64,000 nt of DNA from Anaerolineae bacterium (GCA_025060615.1 JANXBS010000009.1:94006-158005), one strand, 5' to 3'. Shown: positions 1 to 10,200, counted from the stretch's first letter. Notes: a model not told the origin generated them from the sequence alone. Translations and numbers: made by a program.

Positions 1-435
1 CCCGCCCTGCACCCCTCGTAGCCAAAGGTACGCGCCGGCTAGCAACGTGACGATCGGCGCCGGCACTTCCTCGCCCCAATGTGTCAGGCGCAAGCCCAGC
101 GCGCTTACCCAGCGCACATCCCATAGGCGATATTGTTGCCCGTAGAACTGCCACCACAGTACCAGGGCGAGGGCCAGCAGGCCGCTTCCAGCGACCATCA
201 GGCGCTGACGGCACAAGCCTGAAGGGATTTGAACGCCCCCCGCCCGACGCGTGACAGCCAACGCGCTCAGAAACAGCCCGATCAGCAGTGGCATCGACAG
301 CAACGCCCCCGAATACGAGGGCGTAAACCAGCGACGGAAGAGCTCCAGCCACAGCCAGAGCCAACACGCCCGTAACACGGCCACCGCCAGCGGCAACATG
401 ACCCCTTTAAGCCAATTCCAGCGATCCCAGCTCAC
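1..435 (-). CDS. Transglutaminase-operon membrane protein, N-terminal part (partial)
   Basis: The reading frame runs off the left edge, so about 145 N-terminal residues are visible. They begin MSWDRWNWLKG and contain several hydrophobic stretches (around residues 13-28, 38-52 and 70-85), as expected for a polytopic inner-membrane protein. The GTG start at 435 is chosen because AGGAG lies seven bases upstream. It overlaps the end of the DUF58 gene by 29 bases. MoxR-DUF58-transglutaminase (TgpA-like, DUF3488/DUF4129) is a widespread gene order, so this is probably the membrane N-terminus of that third protein. The catalytic domain would lie outside the window, so the family call rests on context and topology. 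Confidence 0.6.
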   Translation of the reverse strand, partial: MSWDRWNWLKGVMLPLAVAVLRACWLWLWLELFRRWFTPSYSGALLSMPLLIGLFLSALAVTRRAGGVQIPSGLCRQRLMVAGSGLLALALVLWWQFYGQQYRLWDVRWVSALGLRLTHWGEEVPAPIVTLLAGAYLWLRGVQGG

Positions 436-1624
436 GCCACGTCTCCTGTCCGCCCACATGGTAGTAACGAACTCCCGGCAACGGCCTGTCCAAACGAGCC
501 TTCCCCAGCGCCACCAATGCCGCGCCGAGCTCGCGGCGTTGCAGGTCCATCAGCACCTCACACAGGCGATCATTGATGACCGGGGTGACCACCACGATGG
601 TAGTACCATAGCGCAGCCCCCGGGATTCCAGGAGCGTCACCGCCTCAATCGGCCAGCGCCCATATCCGACCACTTTCGCCAATGCCTCCAGGATCCAAAA
701 GAGCTGATCCGGATGGCTCCCGGGCCGGATGCGGATCCGTTCACCTCCCGGCTGAGCCACTGAGTTCACGTACAACCCTACCGGATGGCCCTCTTCCCAG
801 GCCCAGCGGGCGATGGAGGCAGCAGTCATGATGGCGAACTCCTGCAGCTCCGGATCTATGCCTTCGTAGACGCGATCAAAGGTGTTGACGTTGAGGAAAA
901 TCGCCAGAGGGCGGCTCGCAGATGGCTCAAACACCTTGGTCTGTAGCGCCTGTCGTCGGGCTGTGGCTTTCCAATGGATGTAGCGAAAGCTATCGCCGGG
1001 CACGTATTCCCGCGCGCCCATCAGGCGAATGGGGTCTTCGATCTCCCGACGCGGCGTCTTGAAATCGCCGAACGGGTGACGGGCCGGCAGCCCGAGCGCG
1101 GTGAGGGGGACGATTCTGGGGTAGACGAAGACGAATTGCTTATCCGGTAGTTTCTCGCGCTGGACAGCGAACCCGAAGATATCCCCTGAGGAGATCTCCA
1201 CCGGCCCGAATTGCCAGGCGCCTCGGCGCGTGCCGCGCAGCCGATAATGGCGCGTGACCTTTTCGTACCAGCGGAGCGAGAGGAGGTTGACCAGCACCCG
1301 GCGGCGCGGGAGGTGACTATAGTGCACGCGGCCAGGCGCGATCTCCAGATCTGCTGGAAATTCGTCTTCGGCGCGCAGCCAGGCCAGCGGCAGCGGCTTG
1401 GCGTTGACGATCTCCACATACAGATCCGTCTCCTCGCCGAAAAACAGGCGCGTCGAGCCGAAACGCCGCCGGTAGCTGACGCCGGCCAGACAGTACCGCG
1501 TCCATAAAAGCGAAGCCAAGCCCACCAGTGCCATGAGCAGGCTCATCAAAAACAAGAGATCGTGGCGCAGAAGAACGCTCACCAGCGCCACCAGGGCGAT
1601 GACTCCCCACCATGTTTTGCTCAT
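407..1624 (-). CDS. DUF58 domain-containing protein
   Basis: The 405-residue protein starts MSKTWWGVIAL. It has two N-terminal membrane segments (about residues 6-45) and then a soluble region with the DUF58 hallmark GAREYVPGDSFRYIHWKATAR near residue 210, followed by a von Willebrand A-like fold. DUF58 proteins partner MoxR AAA ATPases and are thought to help assemble or activate surface or membrane complexes. The ATG at 1624 overlaps the moxR stop in an ATGA arrangement and has AAGGAG ten bases upstream. A longer frame starting at 1648 has no better ribosome site. It is cotranscribed with moxR upstream and the transglutaminase-like gene downstream. Confidence 0.88.
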   Translation of the reverse strand: MSKTWWGVIALVALVSVLLRHDLLFLMSLLMALVGLASLLWTRYCLAGVSYRRRFGSTRLFFGEETDLYVEIVNAKPLPLAWLRAEDEFPADLEIAPGRVHYSHLPRRRVLVNLLSLRWYEKVTRHYRLRGTRRGAWQFGPVEISSGDIFGFAVQREKLPDKQFVFVYPRIVPLTALGLPARHPFGDFKTPRREIEDPIRLMGAREYVPGDSFRYIHWKATARRQALQTKVFEPSASRPLAIFLNVNTFDRVYEGIDPELQEFAIMTAASIARWAWEEGHPVGLYVNSVAQPGGERIRIRPGSHPDQLFWILEALAKVVGYGRWPIEAVTLLESRGLRYGTTIVVVTPVINDRLCEVLMDLQRRELGAALVALGKARLDRPLPGVRYYHVGGQETWRELGSLELA

Positions 1625-2598
1625 GAGCCAAGCGCTCCTTCCTCCCACACCTCTTCCACGGGCACGGCCACCCGTTCAAGGAGCTCCTTTAGCACTTCCA
1701 CAGCCGAACGGCCGCGCAGACGCGCCTCCGAGCTCAAGATCAGGCGATGTGCCAGCACTGGGATCGCCAGATGTTTGACATCATCAGGGATCACGTAGCT
1801 GCGCCCACGGAGGGCCGCTAACGCTTGACTGGTGCGATGCAATGCCAGGCTGCCGCGCGGGCTCACCCCCAGCGCGATGGCTGGATCCGAGCGTGAGGCG
1901 CGTACCATGTCAAGTATGTAGTCCTCCAGCGCCGGATGGACATACACCTGTCGGCAGATGGCGCTTGCCTGTCGGATCTCCTCGGCGGTGACCACTGGCT
2001 CGATCCGCGAGAGGGGATCGTCCGCCCGAAAGCGGCGCAAGATCGTTCGTTCCTCTTCTCGATCAGGGTACCCGATCGCCACGCGCATCAGAAAGCGGTC
2101 CACTTGCGCTTCGGGCAGCGGAAAGGTACCCTCTAGCTCCACCGGATTCTGGGTGGCCAGCACGAGGAAGGGGCGCGGCAATGGGCGCGTCACGCCATCC
2201 ACCGTCACCTGACGCTCTTCCATCGCCTCCAGCAACGCTGATTGCGTGCGCGGGCCGGCCCGATTGATCTCATCAGCCAGCACGATCTGCGCCATTACCG
2301 GCCCCGGCCGATACTCAAACTCGCCCGTCTTCTGGTTGAAGACGCTCACCCCGGTGATATCGGATGGAAGCAGGTCAGGGGTGAACTGGATGCGCTGGAA
2401 GGTGCATCCCAACGAGCGCGCTAGCGTCTTCGCCAGCGTGGTCTTGCCGATGCCGGGGACGTCCTCCAAGAGCACATGCCCTTCGCAGAGAAGCGCCACC
2501 AATAGCAGCTCGACCACTTCGTCTTTGCCTACGATCACCTGGGCCACGTTCTCGCGCACAGCCCGAGCAATCCGTTGAACTTTGGCTGTATTGGTCAA
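1621..2598 (-). CDS. MoxR family AAA+ ATPase
   Basis: This 325-residue ATPase has Walker A GIGKTTLAKTLA (about residue 45), Walker B LADEINRAGPRTQSALLEAMEE and sensor 1 LATQNPVELEGTFPLPEAQVDRF, all in MoxR form. MoxR proteins act as chaperone-like ATPases that insert cofactors or activate partner complexes containing von Willebrand A domains. The start is taken as TTG at 2598 because AAAGGAG lies eight bases upstream. The longer frame to 2682 would run 68 bases into the preceding gene and adds residues unlike the family. It is followed directly by DUF58 (ATGA overlap) and a transglutaminase-like gene. Confidence 0.92.
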   Translation of the reverse strand: MTNTAKVQRIARAVRENVAQVIVGKDEVVELLLVALLCEGHVLLEDVPGIGKTTLAKTLARSLGCTFQRIQFTPDLLPSDITGVSVFNQKTGEFEYRPGPVMAQIVLADEINRAGPRTQSALLEAMEERQVTVDGVTRPLPRPFLVLATQNPVELEGTFPLPEAQVDRFLMRVAIGYPDREEERTILRRFRADDPLSRIEPVVTAEEIRQASAICRQVYVHPALEDYILDMVRASRSDPAIALGVSPRGSLALHRTSQALAALRGRSYVIPDDVKHLAIPVLAHRLILSSEARLRGRSAVEVLKELLERVAVPVEEVWEEGALGS

Positions 2599-2614
2599 GA
2601 TCTCACTCCTTTCG

Positions 2615-3313
2615 TTACCGATCGCCGGAGAGGCTGGCCAGCGCCCGCAGCCAGCTATCTCCTTCAGGGCCGAAGCCCTCATGGCGAAAACGATAGTCGT
2701 TCTTGCGGATGAACTCGTTCAATTCCGCTAGCAGCCGCTGCCAGATGGCGCGCTGCGCGGCGAGCAGCGATCGCCGTTGCTCATCATCCCCCGCCTGGGC
2801 CAGCGCCTGGCGCAAATGAGGTAGGCAAAGCCCGGCGCTAGAGGCAAACGCCGGCTCCAAACGGGCATCGCCCAAACGGCGCAGCAACTCGCGCAGGTAA
2901 ATGCGTTCCATCTCCTCCTGGTGAACGCAGACAGGGCATGGACCCTGCGGCGCTAGCCGGCCGGCCACTTCAGCCCCCTCTGACGGCGAGAGGGGCCACA
3001 GACGACGCCTTTCATCGCTCGTCTCTCGCCCTAGTTCCTGCAACACCGTATCCAGCACGTCCCGATAGATCAGCGCGATTCCCAGGTTGCCCCCTCGGAT
3101 GGCCGCCATCATCCAGGCGTGGCGATGACAGAGGCCGCGTGCCGTGCGGATGCGCTCGCGCACGCCGGGGTCGTTCACGCTTTCGTATAACAGCCGATCG
3201 AGGTGTTGCGCGGCGACCTGCTGACCAAGCCGGCAGATGGGGCATCCTGCCTGGCTTAGGGCCTCCAGCAAATCGTGATAAGCACGGGAGTGAGGCGAAG
3301 GCAAGCTCGCCAT
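2615..3313 (-). CDS. Cysteine-rich DUF6062-like protein
   Basis: The 232-residue protein has two repeated halves. Each opens with a Cys-pair motif (CPIC near residue 20, CPVC near residue 130) and is followed about 45 residues later by a Cys-His motif (LCHRHAW near 71, LCLPHL near 172). This CxxC...CxxH spacing resembles DUF6062 and suggests two metal-binding units. No function is established for the family. The ATG at 3313 has AAGGAAGG just upstream. The gene precedes moxR by 16 bases and is probably cotranscribed with it. Its transcript begins with a leader that looks like an attenuator (3336-3476). Confidence 0.7.
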   Translation of the reverse strand: MASLPSPHSRAYHDLLEALSQAGCPICRLGQQVAAQHLDRLLYESVNDPGVRERIRTARGLCHRHAWMMAAIRGGNLGIALIYRDVLDTVLQELGRETSDERRRLWPLSPSEGAEVAGRLAPQGPCPVCVHQEEMERIYLRELLRRLGDARLEPAFASSAGLCLPHLRQALAQAGDDEQRRSLLAAQRAIWQRLLAELNEFIRKNDYRFRHEGFGPEGDSWLRALASLSGDR

Positions 3314-3335
3314 AGCCCTTCCTTGTGGAGACGGT

Positions 3336-3425
3336 TCAGGATACCAACAAAAAAGCCTCTACCACCTCACCGAGTACGGGGTAGAGGCTATCAGTCGCAA
3401 AGCGACGGTTACACGCGAGCCTCAT
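3336..3425 (-). CDS. Putative 29-residue leader peptide upstream of the DUF6062-like gene
   Basis: An ATG lies about 20 bases downstream of the expected transcription start and opens a 29-codon frame beginning MRLACNRRF and ending LLVS. The frame spans the whole terminator hairpin and ends 22 bases before the DUF6062-like start codon. Bases 418-423 of the 3.4-kb leader (AGCCTC on the plus strand) overlap the start of this peptide and can pair with 3384-3389, which would compete with the terminator. That geometry fits translation-coupled attenuation. No strong ribosome site precedes the ATG, so the peptide itself is uncertain. Confidence 0.3.
   Translation of the reverse strand: MRLACNRRFATDSLYPVLGEVVEAFLLVS
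3349..3388 (-). terminator. Intrinsic terminator / attenuator in the DUF6062-like leader
   Basis: On the minus strand GCCTCTACC (3380-3388) pairs perfectly with GGTAGAGGC (3355-3363) and is followed by six U (3349-3354). It lies inside the 5' leader, between the promoter at 3448-3476 and the gene start at 3313, so it should act as an attenuator and not as an end-of-gene terminator. Confidence 0.75.
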
Positions 3426-3447
3426 CGCGTTAAATGGATCAAACCTC

Positions 3448-3476
3448 ATTGTATTTCAGATAAGCGCAGATGTCAA
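3448..3476 (-). promoter_or_regulatory. Sigma-70-type promoter for the DUF6062-like / moxR operon
   Basis: TTGACA (3471-3476), a 17-base spacer and TACAAT (3448-3453) form a near-consensus housekeeping promoter reading toward the DUF6062-like gene. Confidence 0.75.
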
Positions 3477-3521
3477 ACCAGCCGCAATGGGGCTGGACTT
3501 TTCATAGACGGACGTGGACGA

Positions 3522-3550
3522 TTGAGAAATCAGGCGAGGTAACGTATAAT
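3522..3550 (+). promoter_or_regulatory. Sigma-70-type promoter for the YfhO-like gene
   Basis: TTGAGA (3522-3527), a 17-base spacer and a perfect TATAAT (3545-3550) read toward the gene starting at 3597. It is divergent from the promoter at 3448-3476. Confidence 0.7.
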
Positions 3551-3596
3551 GCCGGTGGTGTGAAAAGCGATCACCCGACGAGAAGCGAGCACCCCG

Positions 3597-5918
3597 TTGG
3601 CTAGACACTTGCGAACTCGGTACGGCACTCATCTCCTGGATGCCTTGTTGCTGGCGGCCCTTTGTTTGCTCTTCTTTTGGCGGGACTTGACGCCGATTTG
3701 GGCAGACCGCCGCAGCTTCGCGGCGGGCGATTTCACCGATCACTTTTATGCGTTTGCTCGCTACGAGGCCAGCCGCCTTCACGCGGGGCATTTGCCCTTA
3801 TGGAATCCCTACACCTATGCCGGCCATCCCTTCCTGGCCGATATCCAATCGGCGGTGTTTTACCCGGTCCGCCTGTTGACTATACTGCTCACTTGGTTGG
3901 CGGGGCGTAGTTTCTCTCTGCACGCGCTGGAGCTGGAGGCGTTGGCCCATTTCCCACTCGTCGCTATCTCCACCTATTGGCTGGCCCGTCGTTGGACTGA
4001 TAGCCGTGTGGGCGGGTTAGTAACGGCGATCACCTTCACCTTCAGCGGCTATCTGACCAGCTATCCACCGCTCCAACTGGCCATCCTCGAGACGCAGGCC
4101 TGGATGCCATTGATCCTTCTCTGCCTGGACCTGGCCGGCATCCGGTTGGCGGCCGGAGACAGACGAGCTGCCGCGCGCTGGAGCGTCGCTGCGGGCTTGC
4201 TGTGGGGCATTTCCATCTTGGCCGGACATCCCCAGGCTGCCTTGCTCGTGGGCTATGGCAGCCTTGCCTTTGCCCTCTTTCGCCTGCTTCCTCCCGCTCC
4301 GATCTCCAACCTAGGATTCGTCGCCCTGTTCGGCCTGGTGGGGCTGGGCACAGCGATGGTGCAATTGCTGCCATCATGGGAGTTTATGCGCCTGTCCACC
4401 AGAGCCAGCATCAGCTTTGCCGAGGCGGGCAGCGGCTTCACCCCTTACGACTTGCTACAGTTGATCCTTCCAGCAGTCGCGGTCCCCTTTCCCGCCCTCT
4501 ATGTCGGCGTATTGCCACTTGGATTGGCTGTCGTGGCTTTCGTTCGCAGCATAGAGCGCCCGCCGCACACAGGGCGAGAAACGCCTGATGCAGCCTTTCT
4601 ACCCCCCTTGTATTCGACCTCGTACCTCTACTTTTGGGGGGGCATTGGGCTATTGGCGCTTTTGCTGTCCTTCGGTAAGCTTCTGCCTGTCTATCAGGTC
4701 TTCTACCTCTTGGCCCCTGGCTGGCGTTGGTTCCGCCACCAGGAGCGGGCAGTCGTTTGGACGGTATGGGCCATTGCATTGCTGGCCGGATATGGCGCAG
4801 CCTGGCTAACCGCCTTGCGGTCCTCGACGGAAACGGATGAGAGTAGATTGATGGATCGCCGGCTCTGGCGCGGGCTGATTCGGGGATATGCTTGGGCGGC
4901 ATTGGGAGCGCTGGCCCTGGCGTTGCTGTTCTTCGCCGGATATCAGGCGGGAAGGGAGGCATTGTGGGGGTTTACGGCGGCCACGCTGTTCCTGGCATCC
5001 CTGTTGGGGCTCTCGGCGATGGCCGCGCGCTATCGCCATCCGGCGCTGCTGTGCGGGGTGTTGGTGCTTGACCTGTTTACGCTCAACGTGGGCCATCACA
5101 GTGGCGCGGCCATCGCCGATCCTTTCCCGCCGAACCCCGTGCTGACAGTCCCTCTGGCCGATGCTGAGCCGTTCCGAATCGTCAACGAAGGCCAACTGCC
5201 GGAAAATTACGGTATGGTGTATGGCCTGGAGGATCTCGGCGGCGAAAGCCCGCTGCGATTGGCGCGCTACCAGACGTTCCTCGACCACGTCCCACGAGCT
5301 AGGGCATGGAGGCTGCTGAACGTCCGGTATGTGCTGACCGATCGCGAGGAATTGGATATGCCGGCTGAACGTGTTGCCATTGGAGAGGGTCAGAACGGCA
5401 GGCCTGTCTACTTGTATCGCCTGACGGATAGCGGCGCGCGAGCCTGGCTGGCCGGTGAGGTAGTGATCGAGCCAGACGAGGATCGCCTATGGCAGCGATT
5501 GGCGTCTGATGATTTCGACCCGGCGCGGCAGGTGTTGCTGCCCTCCCTGCCGGAAGGCTTTCATGCGGAGAGCAAAGCCGGGTGCGATGGGCGCATTGTC
5601 TGGCAAGAGCGGCGGCCTGAGTTCCTGATGCTAGAGGTGAGCACCGCGCGCCCCTGTGTATTGGTGCTCAGCGAGCTAGACTACCCAGGCTGGCAGGCGC
5701 TAGTGAACGGCCAGCGCACGCCGATCGAGCGGGCCAACGGCGTCCTGCGCGCCCTCGCGCTTCCTGCAGGCACCCATCAGGTGGTGATGCGTTTTCGTCC
5801 GGCCTCGTTGCAGTGGGGCGCAGGGATCTCTCTGGTGATCCTTTTGGGAGCAGTAGGAGGCTTAGTCATCACGCAGTCGTTAGGAGATGTAAAGAAGGAC
5901 TTTTTACTCTCTATCTGA
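3597..5918 (+). CDS. YfhO family membrane protein
   Basis: The 773-residue protein has about a dozen hydrophobic segments across residues 15-520 and then a soluble C-terminal region. The motif YGLEDLGGESPLRLARY and the following LLNVRYVLTDRE are characteristic of YfhO-type proteins, which resemble the GT-C superfamily and are implicated in cell-surface glycosylation. The C-terminal part (ELDYPGWQALVNG, then RFRPASLQWG) matches the usual family ending. The start is a TTG at 3597 with only a weak ribosome site. It is supported by the promoter about 45 bases upstream and by the hydrophobic N-terminus. The gene stands alone on the plus strand. The acceptor is not predictable. Confidence 0.8.
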   Translation: MARHLRTRYGTHLLDALLLAALCLLFFWRDLTPIWADRRSFAAGDFTDHFYAFARYEASRLHAGHLPLWNPYTYAGHPFLADIQSAVFYPVRLLTILLTWLAGRSFSLHALELEALAHFPLVAISTYWLARRWTDSRVGGLVTAITFTFSGYLTSYPPLQLAILETQAWMPLILLCLDLAGIRLAAGDRRAAARWSVAAGLLWGISILAGHPQAALLVGYGSLAFALFRLLPPAPISNLGFVALFGLVGLGTAMVQLLPSWEFMRLSTRASISFAEAGSGFTPYDLLQLILPAVAVPFPALYVGVLPLGLAVVAFVRSIERPPHTGRETPDAAFLPPLYSTSYLYFWGGIGLLALLLSFGKLLPVYQVFYLLAPGWRWFRHQERAVVWTVWAIALLAGYGAAWLTALRSSTETDESRLMDRRLWRGLIRGYAWAALGALALALLFFAGYQAGREALWGFTAATLFLASLLGLSAMAARYRHPALLCGVLVLDLFTLNVGHHSGAAIADPFPPNPVLTVPLADAEPFRIVNEGQLPENYGMVYGLEDLGGESPLRLARYQTFLDHVPRARAWRLLNVRYVLTDREELDMPAERVAIGEGQNGRPVYLYRLTDSGARAWLAGEVVIEPDEDRLWQRLASDDFDPARQVLLPSLPEGFHAESKAGCDGRIVWQERRPEFLMLEVSTARPCVLVLSELDYPGWQALVNGQRTPIERANGVLRALALPAGTHQVVMRFRPASLQWGAGISLVILLGAVGGLVITQSLGDVKKDFLLSI

Positions 5919-6034
5919 GCAATATGATCGCTATCCGTCTCCCGCTTTCAGCGAACTGCCACACCTACTCTAGGAAAGCATATCCCTCGGCGAGATGTGG
6001 CTTTGCAAACCACACGTCGCAATATGGATGAGCG

Positions 6035-7216
6035 CTATTCCCGCAAGGCGTCCGCCTGGCTGACATCCTCCCAAGGTACGGCTAAGTCAAGCCGGCCAAT
6101 CTGCCCGTATACGGCCAGGCGGCGATAGAAGTTGCCCCCACAACGAGCTACCACATCTCGCAAACCAAAGCGGCGCACAATGCCTCCTGGTCGGAAATCG
6201 AACCAGTTCATGAGCCGTCGCGCTAGTTCGTCATCAGGCAACCGGCCCGTGCCAAAGGTCTCAACCCGCAGGCTAATCGGACGGGCCAAGCCGATGGCGT
6301 AGCTAATCTGCACCTCACAATGAGTGGCCAGCCCGGCAGCAACGATGTTCTTGGCCGCGTAGCGGGCAGCATAAGCTCCCGTTCTGTCGACACGCAAGGG
6401 ATCTTTGCCGCTGAGGGCAGCACTGCCCTGACGGGTAAAACCACCGTAGGTATCTATGCTGTGCTTGCGGCCGGTCAAACCGGTATGAAGCAAAGGTCCT
6501 CCTTCTTCGACCACACCTTCTGGATTGATGCGGATGAGCGTATGCTCATCCGGCCGCACCTCCTCCTCGGCAAAGACGGGTTGGATCACCAACTCGAGCA
6601 GATCGCGCTGGAGTCCCTCCAAAAATGGCTTCTTTGTGTATTGTGTGGCGATAAGGGTGATGCTATGGATGCGGCGAGGGGTGTGATCTTCAAAAACCAC
6701 TGCTACCTGGCATTTGCCGTCCGGCGTCAGGTAGTCCAGCCCGCTGTGGCGTGCCTTGTCCAACTGGCGCACCAGGCGATGTGCCAGCCAAATAGGTAGC
6801 GGCAACAAGGCTGGGGTATGCGTGCAGGCATAGCCGAACACTGTCACATTGTCCTGTGCAGTCAGGCGGTTCAGCGCTTCATCGTCTAACAGCATCTCGT
6901 CCAGCCGAGATTCAAGCCTAGGCAACGCATTAATGTTGGTCAGGATAGTACAAGTATACCCGTTGAAATTGCCGCGGTTGTAGCCAACCTTCAAGATCAC
7001 CTCACGCACGGTGTGAGGCACATCCACCATGGCTTCCGAAGCTGCCTTAACGGCGACGAACACGATGCCGGTAGAAACAGCGCATTCGGCCGTCACTCGG
7101 GACAGACGATCCTGATAGAGATATTGGTCCACCAGTGCGTCGCTGATCTGATCGCACAGCTTGTCCGGATGCCCCTCGGTGACTGATTCGGAGGTGAAGA
7201 CGTAAGACGAAGTCAT
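6035..7216 (-). CDS. metK: Divergent S-adenosylmethionine synthetase
   Basis: The 393-residue protein follows the whole MetK fold: GHPDKLCDQISDALVD (residue 15 on), FGYACTHTPALLPLP, GLTGRKHSIDTYGG, SGKDPLRVDRTGAYAARY and YGQIGRLDL near the end. The family makes S-adenosylmethionine from ATP and methionine. Several invariant positions differ: GDQGLM before FGYA reads DNVTV, the GD before GLTGRK reads LH, and YGHFGR reads YGQIGR. The Asp equivalent to the first GDQG Asp is kept. The ATG at 7216 overlaps the stop of the upstream ATPase gene (ATGA) and has GAGGG six bases upstream. It is apparently the last gene of the metal-ATPase operon, an odd place for housekeeping metK, so it may be a specialised paralogue. 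Confidence 0.82.
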   Translation of the reverse strand: MTSSYVFTSESVTEGHPDKLCDQISDALVDQYLYQDRLSRVTAECAVSTGIVFVAVKAASEAMVDVPHTVREVILKVGYNRGNFNGYTCTILTNINALPRLESRLDEMLLDDEALNRLTAQDNVTVFGYACTHTPALLPLPIWLAHRLVRQLDKARHSGLDYLTPDGKCQVAVVFEDHTPRRIHSITLIATQYTKKPFLEGLQRDLLELVIQPVFAEEEVRPDEHTLIRINPEGVVEEGGPLLHTGLTGRKHSIDTYGGFTRQGSAALSGKDPLRVDRTGAYAARYAAKNIVAAGLATHCEVQISYAIGLARPISLRVETFGTGRLPDDELARRLMNWFDFRPGGIVRRFGLRDVVARCGGNFYRRLAVYGQIGRLDLAVPWEDVSQADALRE

Positions 7217-10200
7217 GAGCATCCCTCTTGCGCGTTGGAATGCACCAGGGCATTGGTTGATGCGGACGCGCGAGTTATCTTGCGCAGTTCGTTGATGAAG
7301 AGAGGCACAACACCGCTAATGAGGGAGATCCCCCAATCGGTTAGGCCTAGAGGTCCAGCGCCTACTAGACTGCGCAGGCCGGGCATGAATACGGCCAGGC
7401 TTTGTAGCGTTATGCCGCCGGCGATGGCCATGCCCAGGTACGGGTTGGGCGAGAGAGGTTGACCGCAAAAGAGGCCACTGCATTCCGAACGGCAGCTCAA
7501 AGCGTGCAATAGCTGGGCGACGGTCAGCGAGGTGAAAGCCATACCGCTTGCGCGTGGGCCGATACCGTAACGCGCCAGACCCCAGCCATAGGCAGCCAAC
7601 GCGCTGGCGGTCAATAGCGCGCCTTCGAAGATGATGTTGTGGATATCGCTACGGCTGAACATGGGCGTCTCCGCTTCGCGCGGGGTCCGTTGCATGACGT
7701 CTGTTTCGGGCGGCTCTACGCCCAACGCCAGCTCGGGGAAGATGTCGCTGACCAGGTTGATCCACAACAGCTGCATGGGGTTCAACGGCTCGCCCAGACC
7801 AAATAGGACACCAGCAGCCGTGAGCATGATCTCGCTGATATTGCTGGAGAGGATGAAGTGTACAGCCTTCTTGATGTCGTCATAGATGGTGCGCCCTTGC
7901 TCAATGGCAATAATCAGTCGGCTCAGGTCATCGTCGGCTATGACGATGTCGGCTACTTCCTGCGCGACGCGGGTGCCCGCCTGGCCCATAGCAATCCCGA
8001 TATCAGCCGCACGCAAGGCCGGACCGTCGTTGATGCCATCGCCGGTCATAGCTACCACCCGACCAGTTCTTTGCAGAGCCCGTACCACTCGCAGTTTATG
8101 GGCAGGGCTGACACGGGAGAATACATCCACGCGACAGGCCAGGGTGCGTAGGATATCGGGATCTAATTCCTCTAACTGAGTAGCATCCAGTATCTCCAAG
8201 TTTCCATCACGGCCGAGACCGATCTCGCGGGCCACGGCATAAGCAGTGAGGCTCTGATCGCCAGTGATCATGATGGTGTGGATACCAGCGCGATGGAATT
8301 TAGCCATCAACTCAGCCATGCCGGCACGCGGCGGATCAGCGATACCCACCAGCCCTAACCAGGTCAGTCCTCCGTTCTCCTCAGGCGGGATATCGTCCTC
8401 GCCATAGGCTACTCCCAACACTCGCAAGGCTCGGCCAGCCATGCGTTCGTTCTCCAGGAGGATGCGGGCTCGTTGTTCTGCCTTCAGCACCTGGCGCACG
8501 CCATCCACTACATGATGGCTGCACATGGCCAACACTTGGGTTGGCTGGCCCTTGACTGCCAGGAGTTTGCGGCCATCGGCCTGGACATGCAGGCTATCCA
8601 TAAAAACGCGGGTCTCGCTGCGCTGCCGCAGACGTACCAGCGGGTAAGCCTGACGCAGTGTAATTACATCAATGCCTGCATCCAGAGCAGCCTGTACCAG
8701 GGCCTTTTCCGTAGGAGAACCCGTAACCTGTATGTCACCCTTGGCGCTCATCTCAAGTTCGACCTCGCTGCACAGCGTGGCCACGCGCAGCAGCTCGACC
8801 AGCTCTGGCATCGCCACGACATTCACCACTTGATCGCCGCAAGTGAAGTCCTTCTCTCGCCGCTGGTAAGGCCGCATGCCACAGTAGATGGCCACAACAC
8901 TCATACGGTTCCAGGTAATGGTGCCTGTCTTGTCCAGGCAAAGGTCTTGCACAGCGCCCAGAGTTTCTATAGCGGCAAGCCGGCGCACTAACACTTGCTG
9001 TCGCTGCAACCGGCGCATGCCCAGAGCCAGAGTGGTAGTGGCTACGGTGGGCAGGCCCTCAGGTACAGCCGCTACGGCCAAGGAAACTGTGGTCTGCAAC
9101 ATGCGCAGCAGCCCACGACCGCGCAGCAACCCCGCAATAAACACCCCACCACAGATGGCTAACGTCGTCAACACTAGCTGCGTGCTCAACATATCGAGTT
9201 GACGTTGCAATGGAGTCTCCGGATGTTGCGTTTCGCCGATCAGCCGCTGCACTCTGCCGATCTCAGTGAAGGAGCCCGTCCCCACCACCAATGCTTTGCC
9301 AGTGCCGCCAGTCACTACCGTACCGCGATAGACCATATTGGCCCGTGCGCTCAAAGGATCGCGGCGGGCCGGTTGTGCCCGTTCCGACTTGATGACAGGA
9401 ACGCTTTCCCCTGTCAGCGCCGATTCATCGACACTCAAGCCGTCTGTGGCCAGCAATCGCGCATCGGCGGGGACGATCGTACCTCGTTTCAGCAAGATGA
9501 TGTCGCCCGGCACCAGTTCATGGGCGGGCAACTCGACCGGTTTGCCTGCCCGCACGGCCGTCACGATGTCCTCTTCACCCTTGAGCAACTCGGCAATGGT
9601 CTGCTCGGCCCATTGCTCTGTGCGATAGCCGATCAGAGCGTTGGCTAGGACGACGCCGGAGATGACCATCGCATCGGCAACACCGCCGGTCACCAGGGAA
9701 AGCAAAGCCGATGCGCCCAATAGCACCATAGGCAGGCTGCGGAATTGGTCCAGGAAGATCTGCAACCGAGGGCGAGAAGGAGTTGAGGTGATCAGATTCG
9801 GCCCTAGCTCCCGCAGACGGGCCTTGGCTGTGGCCTCGTCCAGACCTTTTTCACCGTCGCTTTCCCAGAGCTGTAGCGCTGTCTGGGTATCCAGCACATG
9901 CCATGGCACATGGGGCCTGCCCAACTGTTCGGCTGGGTACAGCTCCTGGCCATGGATGATCCGGTTGATCCACTCTTGCAATCTGTCAAGGGAGATGATT
10001 TGTTCGTCAAAGACGACCAGCAAATGGCTGGTGAGCGGATTGGCCGCCGCGCGTGTTACGCCGACCTGCGCCCTCAACTGCTGCTCGAGACGGGTTTTCA
10101 GATGGTCATTTCGATAAAGCTTAAAGATATGAAAACGGACACGACCTGGGAGACGGTGTTCCACCGTCATCACCTGAGATACATCGGGCAACGATGGCGT

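Noticed and set aside
3349..3476. T-box riboswitch upstream of the DUF6062-like gene
   Set aside because: AGGTGGTA occurs, but inside the terminator stem and without the rest of the T-box core.
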